From the NCBI GenBank assembly GCA_029168955.1, contig JAPDOI010000709.1, positions 186,001-250,000 of the forward strand: a stretch of DNA of 64,000 nt, read 5' to 3'. A model generated the notes under the pieces. That model was given only the letters and a program-made list of their open reading frames with translations. It did not search any database and had not been told where the DNA came from. Source of the stretch: Aplectana chamaeleonis (Eukaryota; Nematoda; Chromadorea; Rhabditida; Cosmocercidae). Below are positions 1-12,700 of the stretch, piece by piece. Position numbers and translations under genes: made by a program. The first letter of the stretch is position 1, and each line of letters begins with the position of its first letter.

Positions 1-3000
1 CGAATTCTGATGACGTCATCGGGACGTCGTGAAAAGTGCTTCGGGCTTCTGATGACGTCATCTGGACGTCGTGAAAAGTACTTCAGGCTTCTGATGACAT
101 CATCGCGAGATCGCGAAAAGTGCTTCGGGCTTCTGATGACGTTATCGGGACGTCGTGAAAAGTGCTTCGGGATTCTGATGACGTCATTGGGACATCGCGA
201 AAAGTGCTTCAGGCTTCTGATGACATCATCGGGACGTCGTGAAAAGTGCTTCGGGCTTCTGATGACGCCACCGGGACGTCGTGAAAAAAGCTTCGGGCTT
301 CTGATGACGTCATCTGGACGTCGTGAAAAGTGCTTCGGGCTTCTGATGACGTCACCGGGACATCGCGAAAAGTGCTTCAGGCTTCTGATGACATCATCGG
401 GACATCGTGAAAAGTGCTTCGGGCTTCTGATGACGTCATCGGGACATCGCGAAAAAAGCTTCGGGCTTCTGATGACGTCATCGGGACGTCGTGAAAAGTG
501 CTTCGGGCTTCTGATGACGTCATCGGGACGTCGTGAAAAGTGCTTCGGGCTTCTGATGACGTCATCGGGACGTCGTGAAAAAAGCTTCGGGCTTCTGATG
601 ACGTCATCTGGACGTCGTGAAAAGTGCTTCGGGCTTCTGATGACGTCATTGGGACATCACGAAAAGTGCTTCGGGCTTCTGATGACGTCATCGGGACGTC
701 GTGAAAAGTGCTTCGGGCTTCTGATGACGTTATCGGTAAGTCGTGAAAAGTGCTTCGGGCTTCTGATGACGTCATCTGGACATCGTGAAAAGTGCTTCGG
801 GCTTCTGATGACGTCATCGGGACGTCGTGAGAAGTGCTTCGGGCTTCTGATGACGTCATCGGGACGTCGTGAAAAGTGCTTCGGGCTTCTGATGACGCCA
901 CCGGGACGTCGTGAAAAATGCTTCGGGCTTCTGATGACGTTATCGGGACGTCGTGAAAAGTGCTTCGGGCTTCTGATGACGTCATTGGGACATCGCGAAA
1001 AGTGCTTCGGGCTTCTGGTGACGTCATCGGGACATCGCGAAAAGTGCTTCGGGCTTCTGATGACGTCATCAGGACATCGCGAAAAGTGCTTCGGGCTTCT
1101 GATGACGTCATCGGGACATCGCGAAAAGTGCTTCGAGCTTCTGATGGCGTTATCGGGAGATTGTGAAAAATGCTTCGGGATTCTGATGACGTCATCGGGA
1201 CATCGCGAAAAGTGCTTCGGGCTTCTGATGACGTCATCGGGACGTCGTGAAAACTGCTTCGGGCCTCTGATGGCGTTATCGGGACGTCGTGAAAAGTGCT
1301 TCGCGCTTCTGATGACGTTATCGGGACGTCGTGAAAAGTGCTTCGGGCTTCTGATGACGTTATCGGGACGTCGTGAAAACTGCTTCGGGCTTCTGATGAC
1401 GTCATCGGGACGTCGTGAAAAGTGCTTCGGGCTTCTGATGACGTCATCGGGACATCGCGAAAAGTGCTTCGGGCTTCTGATGACGTCATCGGGACGTTGT
1501 GAAAAGTGCTTCGGGCTTCTGATGACGTTATCGGGACGTCGTGAAAAGTGCTTCGGGCTTCTGATGACGTCATCGGGACATCGCGAAAAGTGCTTCGGGC
1601 TTCTGATGACGTCATCGCGACGTTGTGAAAAGTGCTTCGGGCTTCTGATGACGTTATCGGGACGTCGTGAAAAAAGCTTCGGGCTTCTGATGACGCCATC
1701 GGGACGTTGTGAAAAGTGCTTCGGGCTTCTGATGACGTTATCGGGACGTCGTGAAAAGTGCTTCGGGCTTCTGATGACGTCATCGGGACGTTGCGAAAAG
1801 TGCTTCGGGCTTCTGATGACGTCATCGGGACGTCGTGAAAAGTGCTTCGGGCTTCTGATGACGTCATCAGGACGTCGTGAAAAGTGCTTCGGGCTTCTGA
1901 TGACGTCATCGGGACATCGCGAAAAGTGCTTCGGGCTTCTGATGACGTCATCGGGACATCGCGAAAAGTGCTTCGGGCTTCTGATGACGTCATCGGGACG
2001 TCGTGAAAAGTGCTTCGGGCTTCTGATGACGTCATCGGGACGTCGTGAAAAGTGCTTCGGGCTTCTGATGACGTCATCGGGACGTCGTGAAAAGTGCTTC
2101 GGGCTTCTGATGACGTTATCGGGACGTCGTGAAAAGTGCTTCGGGCTTCTGATGACGTTATCGGGACGTCGTGAAAAGTGCTTCGGGCTTCTGATGACGT
2201 CATCGGGACGTCGTGAAAAAAGCTTCGGGCTTCTGATGACGTCATCGGGACATCGCGAAAAGTGCTTCAGGCTTCTGATGACATCATCGGGACATCGTGA
2301 AAAGTGCTTCGGGCTTCTGATGACGTCATCGGGACGTCGTGAAAAGTGCTTCAGGCTTCTGATGACGTTATCGGGAGATTGTGAAAAATGCTTCGGGATT
2401 CTGATGACGTCATCGGGACATCGCGAAAAGTGCTTCGGGCTTCTGATGACGTCATCGGGACGTCAAGAAAACTGCTTCGGGCTTCTGATGACGTTATCGG
2501 GACGTCGTGAAAAGTGCTTCGGGCTTCTGATGACGTTATCCTGACGTCGTGAAAAGTGCTTCGGGCTTCTGATGACGTTATCGGGACGTCGTGAAAACCG
2601 CTTCGGGCTTCTGATGACGTCATCGGGACGTCGTGAAAAAAGCTTCGGGCTTCTGATGACGTCATCTGGACGTCGTGAAAAGTGCTTCGGGCTTCTGATG
2701 ACGTCATCGGGACATCGCGAAAAGTGCTTCAGGCTTCTGATGACGTCATCGGGACATCGCGAAAAGTGCTTCGGGCTTCTGATGACGTCATCGGGACGTC
2801 GTGAAAAGTGCTTCGGGCTTCTGATGACGTCATCGGGACATCGTGAAAAGTGCTTCGGGCTTCTGATGACGTCATCGGGACATCGCGAAAAGTGCTTCGG
2901 GCTTCTGATGACGTCATCGGGACATCGCGAAAAAAGCTTCGGGCTTCTGATGACGTCATCGGGACGTCGTGAAAAGTGCTTCGGGCTTCTGATGACGTTA

Positions 3001-6000
3001 TCGGGACGTCGTGAAAACCGCTTCGGGCTTCTGATGACGTCATCGGGACGTCGTGAAAAAAGCTTCGGGCTTCTGATGACGTCATCGGGACGTCGTGAAA
3101 AGTGCTTCGGGCTTCTGATGACGTTATCGGGACGTCGTGAAAACCGCTTCGGGCTTCTGATGACGTCATCGGGACGTCGTGAAAAAAGCTTCGGGCTTCT
3201 GATGACGTCATCTGGACGTCGCGAAAAGTGCTTCAGGCTTCTGATGACATCATCGGGACATCGTGAAAAGTGCTTCGGGCTTCTGATGACGTCATCGGGA
3301 CATCGCGAAAAGTGCTTCGGGCTTCTGATGACGTCATTGGGACATCGCGAAAAAAGCTTCGGGCTTCTGATGACGTTATCGGGACGTCGTGAAAAGTGCT
3401 TCGGGCTTCTGATGACGTCATCGGGACATCGCGAAAAGTGCTTCGGGCTTCTGATGACGTCATCGGGACGTCGTGAAAAGTGCTTCGGGCTTCTGATGAC
3501 GTCATCGGGACGTTGTGAAAAGTGCTTCGGGCTTCTGATGACGTCATCGGGACATCGCGAAAAGTGCTTCGGGCTTCTGATGACTTCATCGGGACGTCGT
3601 GAAAAAGTGCTTCGGGCTTCTGATGACGTCATCGGGAAGTCGTGAAAAGTGCTTCGGGCTTCTGATGACGTCATCGGGACGTCGTGAAAAAGTGCTGCGG
3701 GCTTCTGATGACGTCATCGGGACGTTGTGAAAAGTGCTTCGGGCTTCTGATGACGTTATCGGGACGTCGTGAAAAGTGCTTCGGGCTTCTGATGACGTCA
3801 TCGGGACGTCGTGAAAAGTGCTTCGGGCTTCTGATGACGTCATCTGGACGTCGTGAAAAGTGCTTCGGGCTTCTGATGACGTCATCGGGACATCGTGAAA
3901 AGTGCTTCGGGCTTCTGATGACGTCATCGGGACGTCGTGAAAAGTGCTTCGGGCTTCTGATGACGTCATCGGGACATCGCGAAAAGTGCTTCGGGCTTCT
4001 GATGACGTCATCGGGACATCGTGAAAAGTGCTTCGGGCTTCTGATGACGTCATCGGGACTTCGCGAAAAGTACTTCGGGCTTCTGTTGACGTCATCGGGA
4101 CATCGCGAAAAGTGCTTCGGGCTTCTGATGACGTTATCGGGACGTCGTGAAAAGTGCTTCGGGCTTCTGATGACGTTATCGGGACGTCGTGAAAAGTGCT
4201 TCGGGCTTCTGATGACGTTATCGGGACGTCGTGAAAAGTGCTTCGGGCTTCTGATGACGTTATCGGGACGTCGTGAAAAGTGCTTCGGGCTTCTGATGAC
4301 GTCATCGGGAGATCGTGAAAAGTACTTCGGGATTCTGATGACGTCATCGAGACGTCGTGAAAAATACTTCGGAGTTCTGATGACGTTATCGGGACGTTGT
4401 GAAAAGTGCTTCGGGCTTCTGATGACGTCATCGACATCGCGAAAGTGCTTCGGGCTTCTGATGACGTCATCGGGACGTCAAGAAAAGTGCTTCGGGCTTC
4501 TGATGACGTTATCGGACGTCGTGAAAAGTGCTTCGGGCTTCTGATGACGTCATCCTGACGTCGTGAAAAGTGCTTCGGGCTTCTGATGACGTTATCGGGA
4601 CGTCGTGAAAACCGCTTCGGGCTTCTGATGACGTCATCGGGACGTCGTGAAAAAAGCTTCGGGCTTCTGATGACGTCATCTGGACGTCGTGAAAAGTGCT
4701 TCGGGCTTCTGATGACGTCATCGGGACATCGCGAAAAGTGCTTCAGGCTTCTGATGACGTCATCGGGACATTGCGAAAAGTGCTTCGGGCTTCTGATGAC
4801 GTCATCGGGACGTCGTGAAAAGTGCTTCGGGCTTCTGATGACGTCATCGGGACGTCGTGAAAAGTGCTTCGGGCTTCTGATGACGTCATCGGGACATCGC
4901 GAAAAGTGCTTCGGGCTTCTTATGACGTTATCGTGACGTCGTGAAAAGTGCTTCGGGCTTCTGATGACGTCATCGGGACGTCGTGAAAACTGCTTCGGGC
5001 TTCTGATGACGTCATCGGGACGTCGTGAAAAAAGCTTCGGGCTTCTGATGACGTCATCTGGACGTCGTGAAAAGTGCTTCGGGCTTCTGATGACGTCATC
5101 GGGACATCACGAAAAGTGCTTCGGGCTTCTGATGACGTCATCGGGACGTCGTGAAAAGTGCTTCGGGCTTCTGATGACGTTATCGGTAAGTCGTGAAAAG
5201 TGCTTCGGGCTTCTGATGACGTCATCTGGACATCGCGAAAAGTGCTTCAGGCTTCTGATGACGTCATCGGGACATCGCGAAAAGTGCTTCGGGCTTCTGA
5301 TGACGTCATCGGGACGTCGTGAAAAGTGCTTCGGGCTTCTGATGACGTCATCGGGACGACGTGAAAAGTGCTTCGGGCTTCTGATGACGTCATCGGGACA
5401 TCGCGAAAAGTGCTTCGGGCTTCTTATGACGTTATCGTGACGTCGTGGAAAGTGCTTCGGGCTTCTGATGACGTCATCGGGACGTCGTGAAAAGTGCTTC
5501 GGGCTTCTGATGACGTCATCGGGACATCGCGAAAAGTGCTTCGGGCTTCTGATGACATTATCGGGACGTCGTGAAAAGTGCTTCGGGCTTCTGATGACGT
5601 CATCGGGACATCGCGAAAAGTGCTTCGGGGTTCTGATGACGTCATCGGGACGTCGTGAAAAGTGCTTCAGGCTTCTGATGACGTTATCGGGACGTCGTGA
5701 AAAGTGCTTCGGGCTTCTGATGACGTCATCGGGACATCGTGAAAAGTGCTCCGGGCTTCTGATGACGTCATGGGGACGTCGTGAAAAGTGCTTCGGGCTT
5801 CTGATGACTTCATGGGGACGTCGTGAAAAGTGCTTCGGGCTTCTGATGACGTCATCGGGACATCGTGAAAAGTGCTTCGGGCTTCTGATGACTTCATGGG
5901 GACGTCGTGAAAAGTGCTTCGGGCTTCTGATGACGTCATCGGGACATCGTGAAAAGTGCTTCGGGCTTCTGATGACGTCATCGGGACATCGTGAAAAGTA
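1..6000. repeat. 42-bp satellite array A (CRE-palindrome satellite)
   Basis: About 143 head-to-tail copies of a 42-bp unit. The typical unit reads CTGATGACGTCATCGGGACG then TCGTGAAAAGTGCTTCGGGC then TT. Each standard unit carries the 12-bp perfect palindrome GATGACGTCATC, whose centre is the octamer TGACGTCA. Recurrent variants are TGACGTTATC, TGACATCATC, TGACGCCACC, and CATCGCG in place of CGTCGTG. Single-base indels near 3600, 3685, 4434-4445 and 4514 shift the register. The left edge lies outside the window. Frames are open for hundreds of codons on both strands because 42 is divisible by 3; this is not evidence of coding. Confidence 0.97.
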
Positions 6001-6002
6001 CG

Positions 6003-6209
6003 GGACTATCCAAGACGGGGAGGGGGTGGGCACTCATGATTCAAGTCAGAAATGAAATAAACCAACGATCTATAACGCTAGCAGTCGAAGTATTTCTACA
6101 GAACTTCATCAACAACAATGATTGATAGCAGCATCTAGCATTTTTTATCAGGTTTTCCATTCATGTTCACGAGGGAATCGTAGGTGCCCCCCCCCGTCTA
6201 TGATAGTCC
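6003..6209. mobile_element. MITE-alpha, copy 1 (207 bp, terminal inverted repeats)
   Basis: The ends are imperfect inverted repeats: GGACTATCCAAGACGGGG on the left, and on the right the complement of GGACTATCATAGACGGGG preceded by a C-run. It sits inside satellite array A, since array sequence resumes at 6210. A reverse-oriented relative lies at 38399-38606 and shares the interior GCTATCAATCATTGTT and GAAATACTT-GACTG-TAGC. No ORF is present, so it is a non-autonomous element. The target duplication is unclear; AAAAGT occurs on both sides but not flush with the ends. Confidence 0.8.
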
Positions 6210-6275
6210 AAAAAGTGCTTCGGGCTTCTAATGACGTAATCGGGGCGTCGTGAAAAGTGCTTCGGGCTTGTGATG
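6210..6275. repeat. Residual 42-bp array A units beyond MITE-alpha
   Basis: One and a half diverged units (AAAAAGTGCTTCGGGCTTCT, then AATGACGTAATCGGGGCG and a further half unit) continue array A after the MITE. The palindrome is decayed here, as expected at the edge of an array. Confidence 0.85.
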
Positions 6276-6404
6276 GCGACTAGACGAAAAATACCGTGCG
6301 GTGCAAATTGCCACGATAGACGTAAAATATAGGTATGGTGCAATTACACAACTCACACCGGGAATCACGCCTGTAATTCCAGTGCAACCGCATTCTCAAT
6401 AAAT
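6276..6404. other. Unassigned flank between array A and the RTE LINE
   Basis: No gene, RNA or repeat is recognised. It contains GTGCAACCGC at about 6382, which also occurs on the far side of the LINE at about 9676, so both flanks may once have been one locus or contain a short local repeat. Confidence 0.4.
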
Positions 6405-6416
6405 AATCACATAGGA
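6405..6416. repeat. Left target-site duplication of the RTE element
   Basis: AATCACATAGGA recurs exactly at 9631-9642, immediately after the 3' end of the LINE. A 12-bp duplication is reasonable for an RTE-clade insertion. Confidence 0.75.
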
Positions 6417-9400
6417 CGTTTGAGTGTACACAGGGAACGTTCGAGCGATATAGCGTGCACAACTATATCGCGAAAGTATCCCGCACATTGCATAAAGGTG
6501 TCGCCGTCCGGCACACTAAGGCCTCTGGTCCATAACACCTTAGGATCCGTACCTAGGGAGTCATGGAGTCTTTGGCCACAAGCCCCAATTTCGCCACCCT
6601 GACCTGTCGATCGCTGTCGAGTGATATCCAAAAAACTGCGCTATCCAGACTTCTGAGCTATTTCCATGCACCGTTTGCTGCTTTGCAGGAAACCCGCCTC
6701 AAGGATAGACCCGTCATCAGCGTCGGAGAGTACACCATCTACTGCGGTAACGCTGACGATAGGAGAGTGGGAGGCTGTGCAATAGCTGTAAGGAAGGATT
6801 TCAATGGTATGGTCAAGGAGTTCGGCTCAACGTCGTGTCGGAATGCATTCGTACGACTGCGGGATCACAGAGGATTCAATCTGTGGATAGTGAGTGCTCA
6901 TGCGCCCACTGAAACCGCCGAAGACAATTCGAAGGATGCGTTTTATGAGGAACTCAATACGTTGCTGGCCAGGATACCTTGTCAACATGCTGTTGTCGTG
7001 GGGATTGATGCAAATGCGAAGATGGGACTTGATCAGGAATCCGAAGTACTCGGTAAATGGTTCTACCCAGTGGAGCAAACATCGGACAATGGCTACCGCC
7101 TTGTCGACTTTTGTGAACGCAGTGGTCTGATTATTGCATTGACATTCAAGAGGAATCATCGCCGCCATCAGCTTACGTGGCAGGGACCAACCCAGCTATC
7201 TCCAGAAGAGCAGCGGAAGCGGAAGATGACAACTTTGAAACTACAGCTTGACTATGTCCTGACGAGGAATATTCCAGTATCGGACATTCGAAGATCTAGA
7301 GCTGTGTGGGATGTCGCATTCGATTCGGATCACCGTCCTGTTTTGTTGAACTTCACTGCGAGGATTCATAAGAGGAAGCGAGGGGCTCAGCCTCTCCAGA
7401 GGATTGACATGACAAGTCTCAGAGATGAAGAGTGCAGAAGGAATTTCCGACAACGCGTTTCTATTCACATCGGAGTACGGACTAAGAAGAAACTTTGCGA
7501 CGCGGATTCTTTTGTCAAGTGCATCCAGGACGCTTCGAAAGAGGCACTCCCGGTTGTACAGCCTAAGAAGAAGTTCGCCTACGTCTCAGAAGAAACAACA
7601 TCTACCTACAACAGAGTATGTGCTCTCCGAACTGCAGGAAACATCTCGTGGAGGAGAAGCGTCTGAGGAGGAAGTTGCGTCGGCAGCTTCAAAGTGACCG
7701 CGAACGAGAGTGGACGTGTAGAGCTAAGGAGTTCGAGAAGGCTTGGGAGGAGAAGAATCCGAAGAAAGCCTACACGTTGCTGCGACAGTATAGCGGGAAG
7801 ATGAAGAGATGTTCTCCTGTCTTGAACACTACCAATGGAGTTGCAGTTGGTGATGCGACGCTGCCAATATGGAAGGATTACTTCAGTTCACTACTGAATC
7901 GTCCAGCGCCATCAGTACCTGAGCTCCCGCATGTTCAGAAAGCACATTACGATGTCAGGGAGGAACCGCCGACTGAGTCTGGAAGTTTTGGATTGTGTCC
8001 GGAAAATGAAGAATGGAAAGGCAGGTGGAGATGACAACATCACTGCTGAAATGCTGAAAGCTCTTCCTCCGTCTGGGATTCGTGAAATGACCAACACCAT
8101 CCGTGCCATATGGATGAGCGAAAGGATACCCGATTCGTGGAGACATGCGATCATCGTACCTCTTCACAAGAAGCTATCCGTCACGGATCCTAAGAACTAC
8201 AGAGGAATCTCTCTACTTCGTGTCATGTACAAAGTTTTAGAACGTATCATTCTCGAGCGACTTATCAAACATCGTGAAGGAACGACCAGAGATGAGCAAG
8301 CCGGTTTTCGACCTGGAAGATCGACCATCGACCAAGTGTTCGTCGTGAGAAGAGTAATTGAATCGTGGCAGCGGTTTTCGAAGCCATTACAGCTTGCTTT
8401 TTTGGACTTTGAAGCCGCGTTCGACTCTCCTCATCGTGATCGATTGCTCAATGCTCTGCGAGCAGATGGAGTCCCGGAAAAGTATGTTCGGTTAATCGAG
8501 GACATGAACAAAGGAACAACAGCAGCAGTTCGTACACCTGTCGGATTTACGTCAGCTTTCGAGGTGCGAACAGGAGTAAGGCAAGGAGCTGTAGCAGAAC
8601 CTTTCCTATTCAACTTTGCCGTTGATGACATCATGCGTAGAGTTGCAGAACAGTTTCCTGCGGACGTGATCCTAACACCATCAGGACGCTCCCTTGTCGA
8701 CCTGGAGTACGCCGACGACATTGTGTTATTCGCTGAAAACAACGCAAAACTGCAAAGGATTGTGAACCTCGTTTCGAAGTATGCCGCAGCCTATGGACTT
8801 CGTCTTCGTCCCGACAAATGCAAGCAGATGTGGGTCTCTCAGAGGCCTTCAACTGGAGTTTGTGTGGACGGACAACGTATCGAATTGGTGGACGATTTCT
8901 GTTATTTGGGCTGTTTGCTGAAGAACGATGGTAGTTATGCAGCGAATATTCGTCAACGATGTGCGAAAGCTACGTCTGCATTTGATTCTCTAACAAAGTG
9001 TTTGTGGTCTACCACCATCGCGAAGGAAGTCAAGTTGCGCGTCTACTTATCCCGCTATTCGCCCTATCATGATGTACGGATCGAGACGTGGGCAGCACCG
9101 AAAACGCAGATGGAAAGGTTGGATTGCACGGAGAGGAAGCTTTAGGCGTTTGCTTGGATATTTCTGGCCGCGTGTATGCCATAACGAAGACCTTTACAAG
9201 GAAATCGACGCAGTACATCAACGCTTGACACGAGGGAGGTGCCAGCATCTCCTAACGCCATCTCAAGCAGCAATGGAAAGTCGACTTCGACTGCTCGGGC
9301 ATATACTAAGAAGAACGCCGGATCGTCTCGTACAACACGCTTTAAAAATGCTTCCAAATCCTGTCTGGAAACGGACACCTGGGCGTAGGCGAAAGTTCTG

Positions 9401-9630
9401 GACGGATGTGGTTAAGGAGGATTTAAAGTCACTCGGCATCGAAAGACAGTTCAGGCGCGATGTTTCGTTTCGCAGGAAATGGAATAGTGACAGCTGGATG
9501 GAATGTGTTCAGATTGTGGCTGAAGACCGTGAAAAATGGACACGGCTGACTACTAGGACGGCACACCTCGGTGAAGATGCGGAATGACCGCGTCAGGCGA
9601 AAGCCAACCGATTAAGTCAAGTAAGTCAGT
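6417..9630 (+). mobile_element. RTE-clade non-LTR retrotransposon, full length but degenerate
   Basis: A 3.2-kb element between perfect 12-bp direct repeats, which is the usual size for RTE. It has a short 5' leader (about 146 bp to the first ATG), an apurinic-type endonuclease followed by a reverse transcriptase, and a short 3' tail with TAAGTCAAGTAAGTCAGT, typical of RTE 3' ends. The coding region is broken by several frameshifts, so it is not expected to be active. It lies between satellite array A and the 113-bp array. Similarity to hookworm-type endonuclease/RT proteins is recognised from memory of the family, not from a search. Confidence 0.9.
6563..9587 (+). pseudogene. RTE endonuclease-reverse transcriptase, frameshifted
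   Basis: The protein would nick target DNA and copy the element RNA at the nick. The N-terminal exonuclease/endonuclease/phosphatase domain (6563 to about 7400) shows LQETR with the catalytic Glu, GIDANAK, and DSDHRP with the terminal SDH. The reverse transcriptase (about 7990-8900) shows NYRGISLL, LDFEAAFDS (motif A), TGVRQGAVAEP (motif B) and YADDIVLF (motif C with the Asp pair). A C-terminal segment with RRLLGYFWPRVCHNEDLY and an HILRR motif follows. The reading frame changes near 7640, near 7980, twice around 9055-9080, and near 9135, where the direct frame hits a stop. All catalytic motifs are still readable, so the breaks are relatively young. The start at 6563 was chosen because endonuclease homology begins within 15 residues. 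Confidence 0.9.
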
Positions 9631-9642
9631 AATCACATAGGA
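9631..9642. repeat. Right target-site duplication of the RTE element
   Basis: AATCACATAGGA, identical to 6405-6416, directly follows the element 3' end. Confidence 0.75.
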
Positions 9643-9705
9643 ACGGTTGTTTGGCGGTGGAAAAGGGATTGTCGGTGCAACCGCGGAAGCAAGAATAAAG
9701 ATATC

Positions 9706-12700
9706 AGGTTGAAATCACTTGAAACCCAGATTGGACGGTGCAGCCTTCGGCTGCACAGTCAGGCAAGGGAGGTAATCCCCGGGTGGGGGCTGATTTTCAT
9801 GTTGGCTGCAATTCGGAGTGGTTTAAATCATTTGAGACCCTGGATGGACAGTGCAGCCTTCGGCTGCACCGTCAGGCAAGGGAGGTAATCCCCGGGTGGG
9901 GGCTGATTTTCGTGTTGGCTGCAATTCGGAGTGGTTTAAATCATTTGAGACCCTGGATGTACGGTGCAGCCTTCGGCTGCACCGTCAGGCAAGGGAGGTA
10001 ATCCCCGGGTGGGGGCTGATTCTCATGTTGGCTGCAATTCGGAGTGGTCTAAATCATTTGAGACCCTGGATGGACAGTGCAGCCTTCGGCTGCACCGTCA
10101 GGCAAGGGAGGTAATCCCCGGGTGGGGGCTGATTTAAGTGTTGGCTGCAATTCGGAGTGGTTTAAATCATTTGAGACCTTGGATGGACGGTGCAGCCTTT
10201 GGCTGCACCGTCAGGCAATTGAGGTAATCCCCGGGTGGGGGCTGATTTTCGTGTTGGCTGCAATTCGGAGTGGTTTAAATCATTTGAGACCCTGGATGGA
10301 CGGTGCTTCCTTCGGCTGCACCGTCAGGCAAGGGAGGTAATCCCCGGGTGGGGGCTGATTTTAGTGTTGGCTGCAATTTGGTGTGGTTTAAATCATTTGA
10401 GACCCTGGATGGACAGTGCAGCCTTCGGCTGCACCGTCAGGCAAGGGAGGTAATCCCCGGGTGGGGGCTGATTTAAGTGTTGGCTGCAATTCGGAGTGGT
10501 TTAAATCATTTGAGACCTTGGATGGACGGTGCAGCCTTTGGCTGCACCGTCAGGCAATTGAGGTAATCCCCGGGTGGGGGCTGATTTTCGTGTTGGCTGC
10601 AATTCGGAGTGGTTTAAATCATTTGAGACCCTGGATGGACGGTGCTTCCTTCGGCTGCACCGTCAGGCAAGGGAGGTAATCCCCGGGTGGGGGCTGATTT
10701 TCATGTTGGCTGCAATTCGGAGTGGTTTAAATCATTTGAGACCCTGGATGGACGGTGCAGCCTTTGGCTGCACCGTCGGGCAAGGGAGGTAATGCCCGGG
10801 ATGGGAGCTGATTTTCGTGTTGGCTGCAATTCGGAGTGGTTTAAATCATTTGAGACCCTGGATGGACGGTGCTTCCTTTGGCTGCACCGTCAGGCAAGGG
10901 AGGTAATCCCCGGGTGGGGGCTGATTTTAGTGTTGGCTGCAATTCGGTGTGGTTTAAATCATTTGAGACCCTGGATGGACAGTGCAGCCTTCGGCTGCAC
11001 CGTCAGGCAAGGGAGGTAATCCCCGGGTGGGGCCTGATTTTCGTGTTGGCTGCAATTAGGAGTGGTTTAAATCATTTGAGACCCTGGATGGACGATGCAG
11101 CCTTCGGCTGCACCGTCAGGCAAGGGAGGTGATCTCCGGGTGGAGGCTGATTTCCGTGTTGGCTGCAATTCGGAGTGGTTTAAATCATTTGAGACCCTGG
11201 ATGGACGGTGCAGCCTTCGGCTGCACCGTCAGGCAAGGGAGGTAATCCCCGGGTGGGGGCTGATTTTAGTGTTGGCTGCAATTCGGAGTGGTTTAAGTCA
11301 TTTCAGACCCTGGATGGACGGTGCAGCCTTCGGCTGCACCGTCAGGCAAGGGAGGTAATCCCCGGGTGGGGGCTGATTTTTGTGTTGGCTGCAATTCGGA
11401 GTGGTTTAAATCATTTGAGACCTTGGATGGACGGTGCAGCCTTCGGCTGCACCGTCAGGCAAGGGAGGTAATCCCCGGGTGGAGGCTGATTTTAGTGTTG
11501 GCTGCAATTCGGAGTGGTTTAAATCATTTGAGACCTTGGATGGACGGTGCAGCCTTCGGCTGCACCGTCAGGCAAGGGAGGTGATCCCCGGGTGGAGGCT
11601 GATTTTAGTGTTGGCTGCAATTCGGAGTGGTTTAAATCATTTGAGAACTTGGATGGACGGTGCAGCCTTCGGCTGCACCGTCAGGCAAGGGAGGTAATCC
11701 CCGGGTGGGGGCTGATTTTTGTGTTGGCTGCAATTCGGAGTGGTTTAAATCATTTGAGACCCTGGATGGACGGTGCAGCCTTCGGCTGCACCGTCAGGCA
11801 AGGGAGGTAATACCCGGGTAGGGGCTGATTTCCATGTTGGCTGCAATTCGGAGTGGTTTAAATCATTTGAGACCTTGGATGGACGATGCAGCCTTTGGCT
11901 GCACCGTCAGGCAATTGAGGTAATCCCCGGGGGGGGGGGCTGATTTTCGTGTTGGCTGAAATTCGGAGTGGTTTAAATCATTTGAGACCCTGGATGGACG
12001 GTGCAGCCTTCGGCTGCACCGTCGGGCAAGGGAGGTAATGCCCGGGTGGGAGATGATTTTCGTGTTGGCTGCAATTCGGTGTGGTTTAAATCATTTGAGA
12101 CCCTGGATGGACGGTGCAGCCTTCGGCTGCACCGTCAGGCAAGGGAGGTAATCCCCGGGTGGGGGCTGATTTTTGTGTTGGCTGCAATTCGGAGTGGTTT
12201 AAATCATTTGAGACCCTGGATGGACGGTGCCGAAGGCTGCAACCGTCAGGCAAGGAGGTGATCCCCGGTTGGAGGCTGATTTTTGTGTTGGCTGCAATTC
12301 GGAGTGGTTTAAATCATTTGAGACCTTGGATGGACGGTGCAGCCTTCGGCTGCACCGTCAGGCAAGGGAGGTAATCCCCGGGTGGGGGCTGATTTTTGTG
12401 TTGGCTGCAATTCGGAGTGGTTTAAATCATTTGAGACCCTGGATGGACGGTGCAGCCTTCGGCTGCCCCGGCAGGCAAGGGAGGTAATGCCCGGGTGGGG
12501 GTGATTTTCGTGTTGGCTGCAATTCGGAGTGGTTTGAATCATTTGAGACCCTGGATGGACGGTGCAGCCTTCGGCTGCACCGTCGGGCAAGGGAGGTAAT
12601 GCCCGGGTGGGGGGTGATTTTCGTGTTGGCTGCAATTCGGAGTGGTTTAAATCATTTGAGACCCTGGATGGACGGTGCAGCCTTCGGCTGCACCGTCAGG

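Noticed and set aside
10..2544. 844-codon plus-strand frame of MTSSGRREKCFGLL repeats, and the 622-codon minus-strand frame over it
   Set aside because: A 42-bp period without stops gives open frames on both strands. There is no start context, splice signal or domain, and single-base indels near 3600 and 4440 break the frame without consequence for the array.
1..6000. CRISPR-like regular repeats
   Set aside because: No unique spacers; units are contiguous, the genome is eukaryotic and no cas genes are present.
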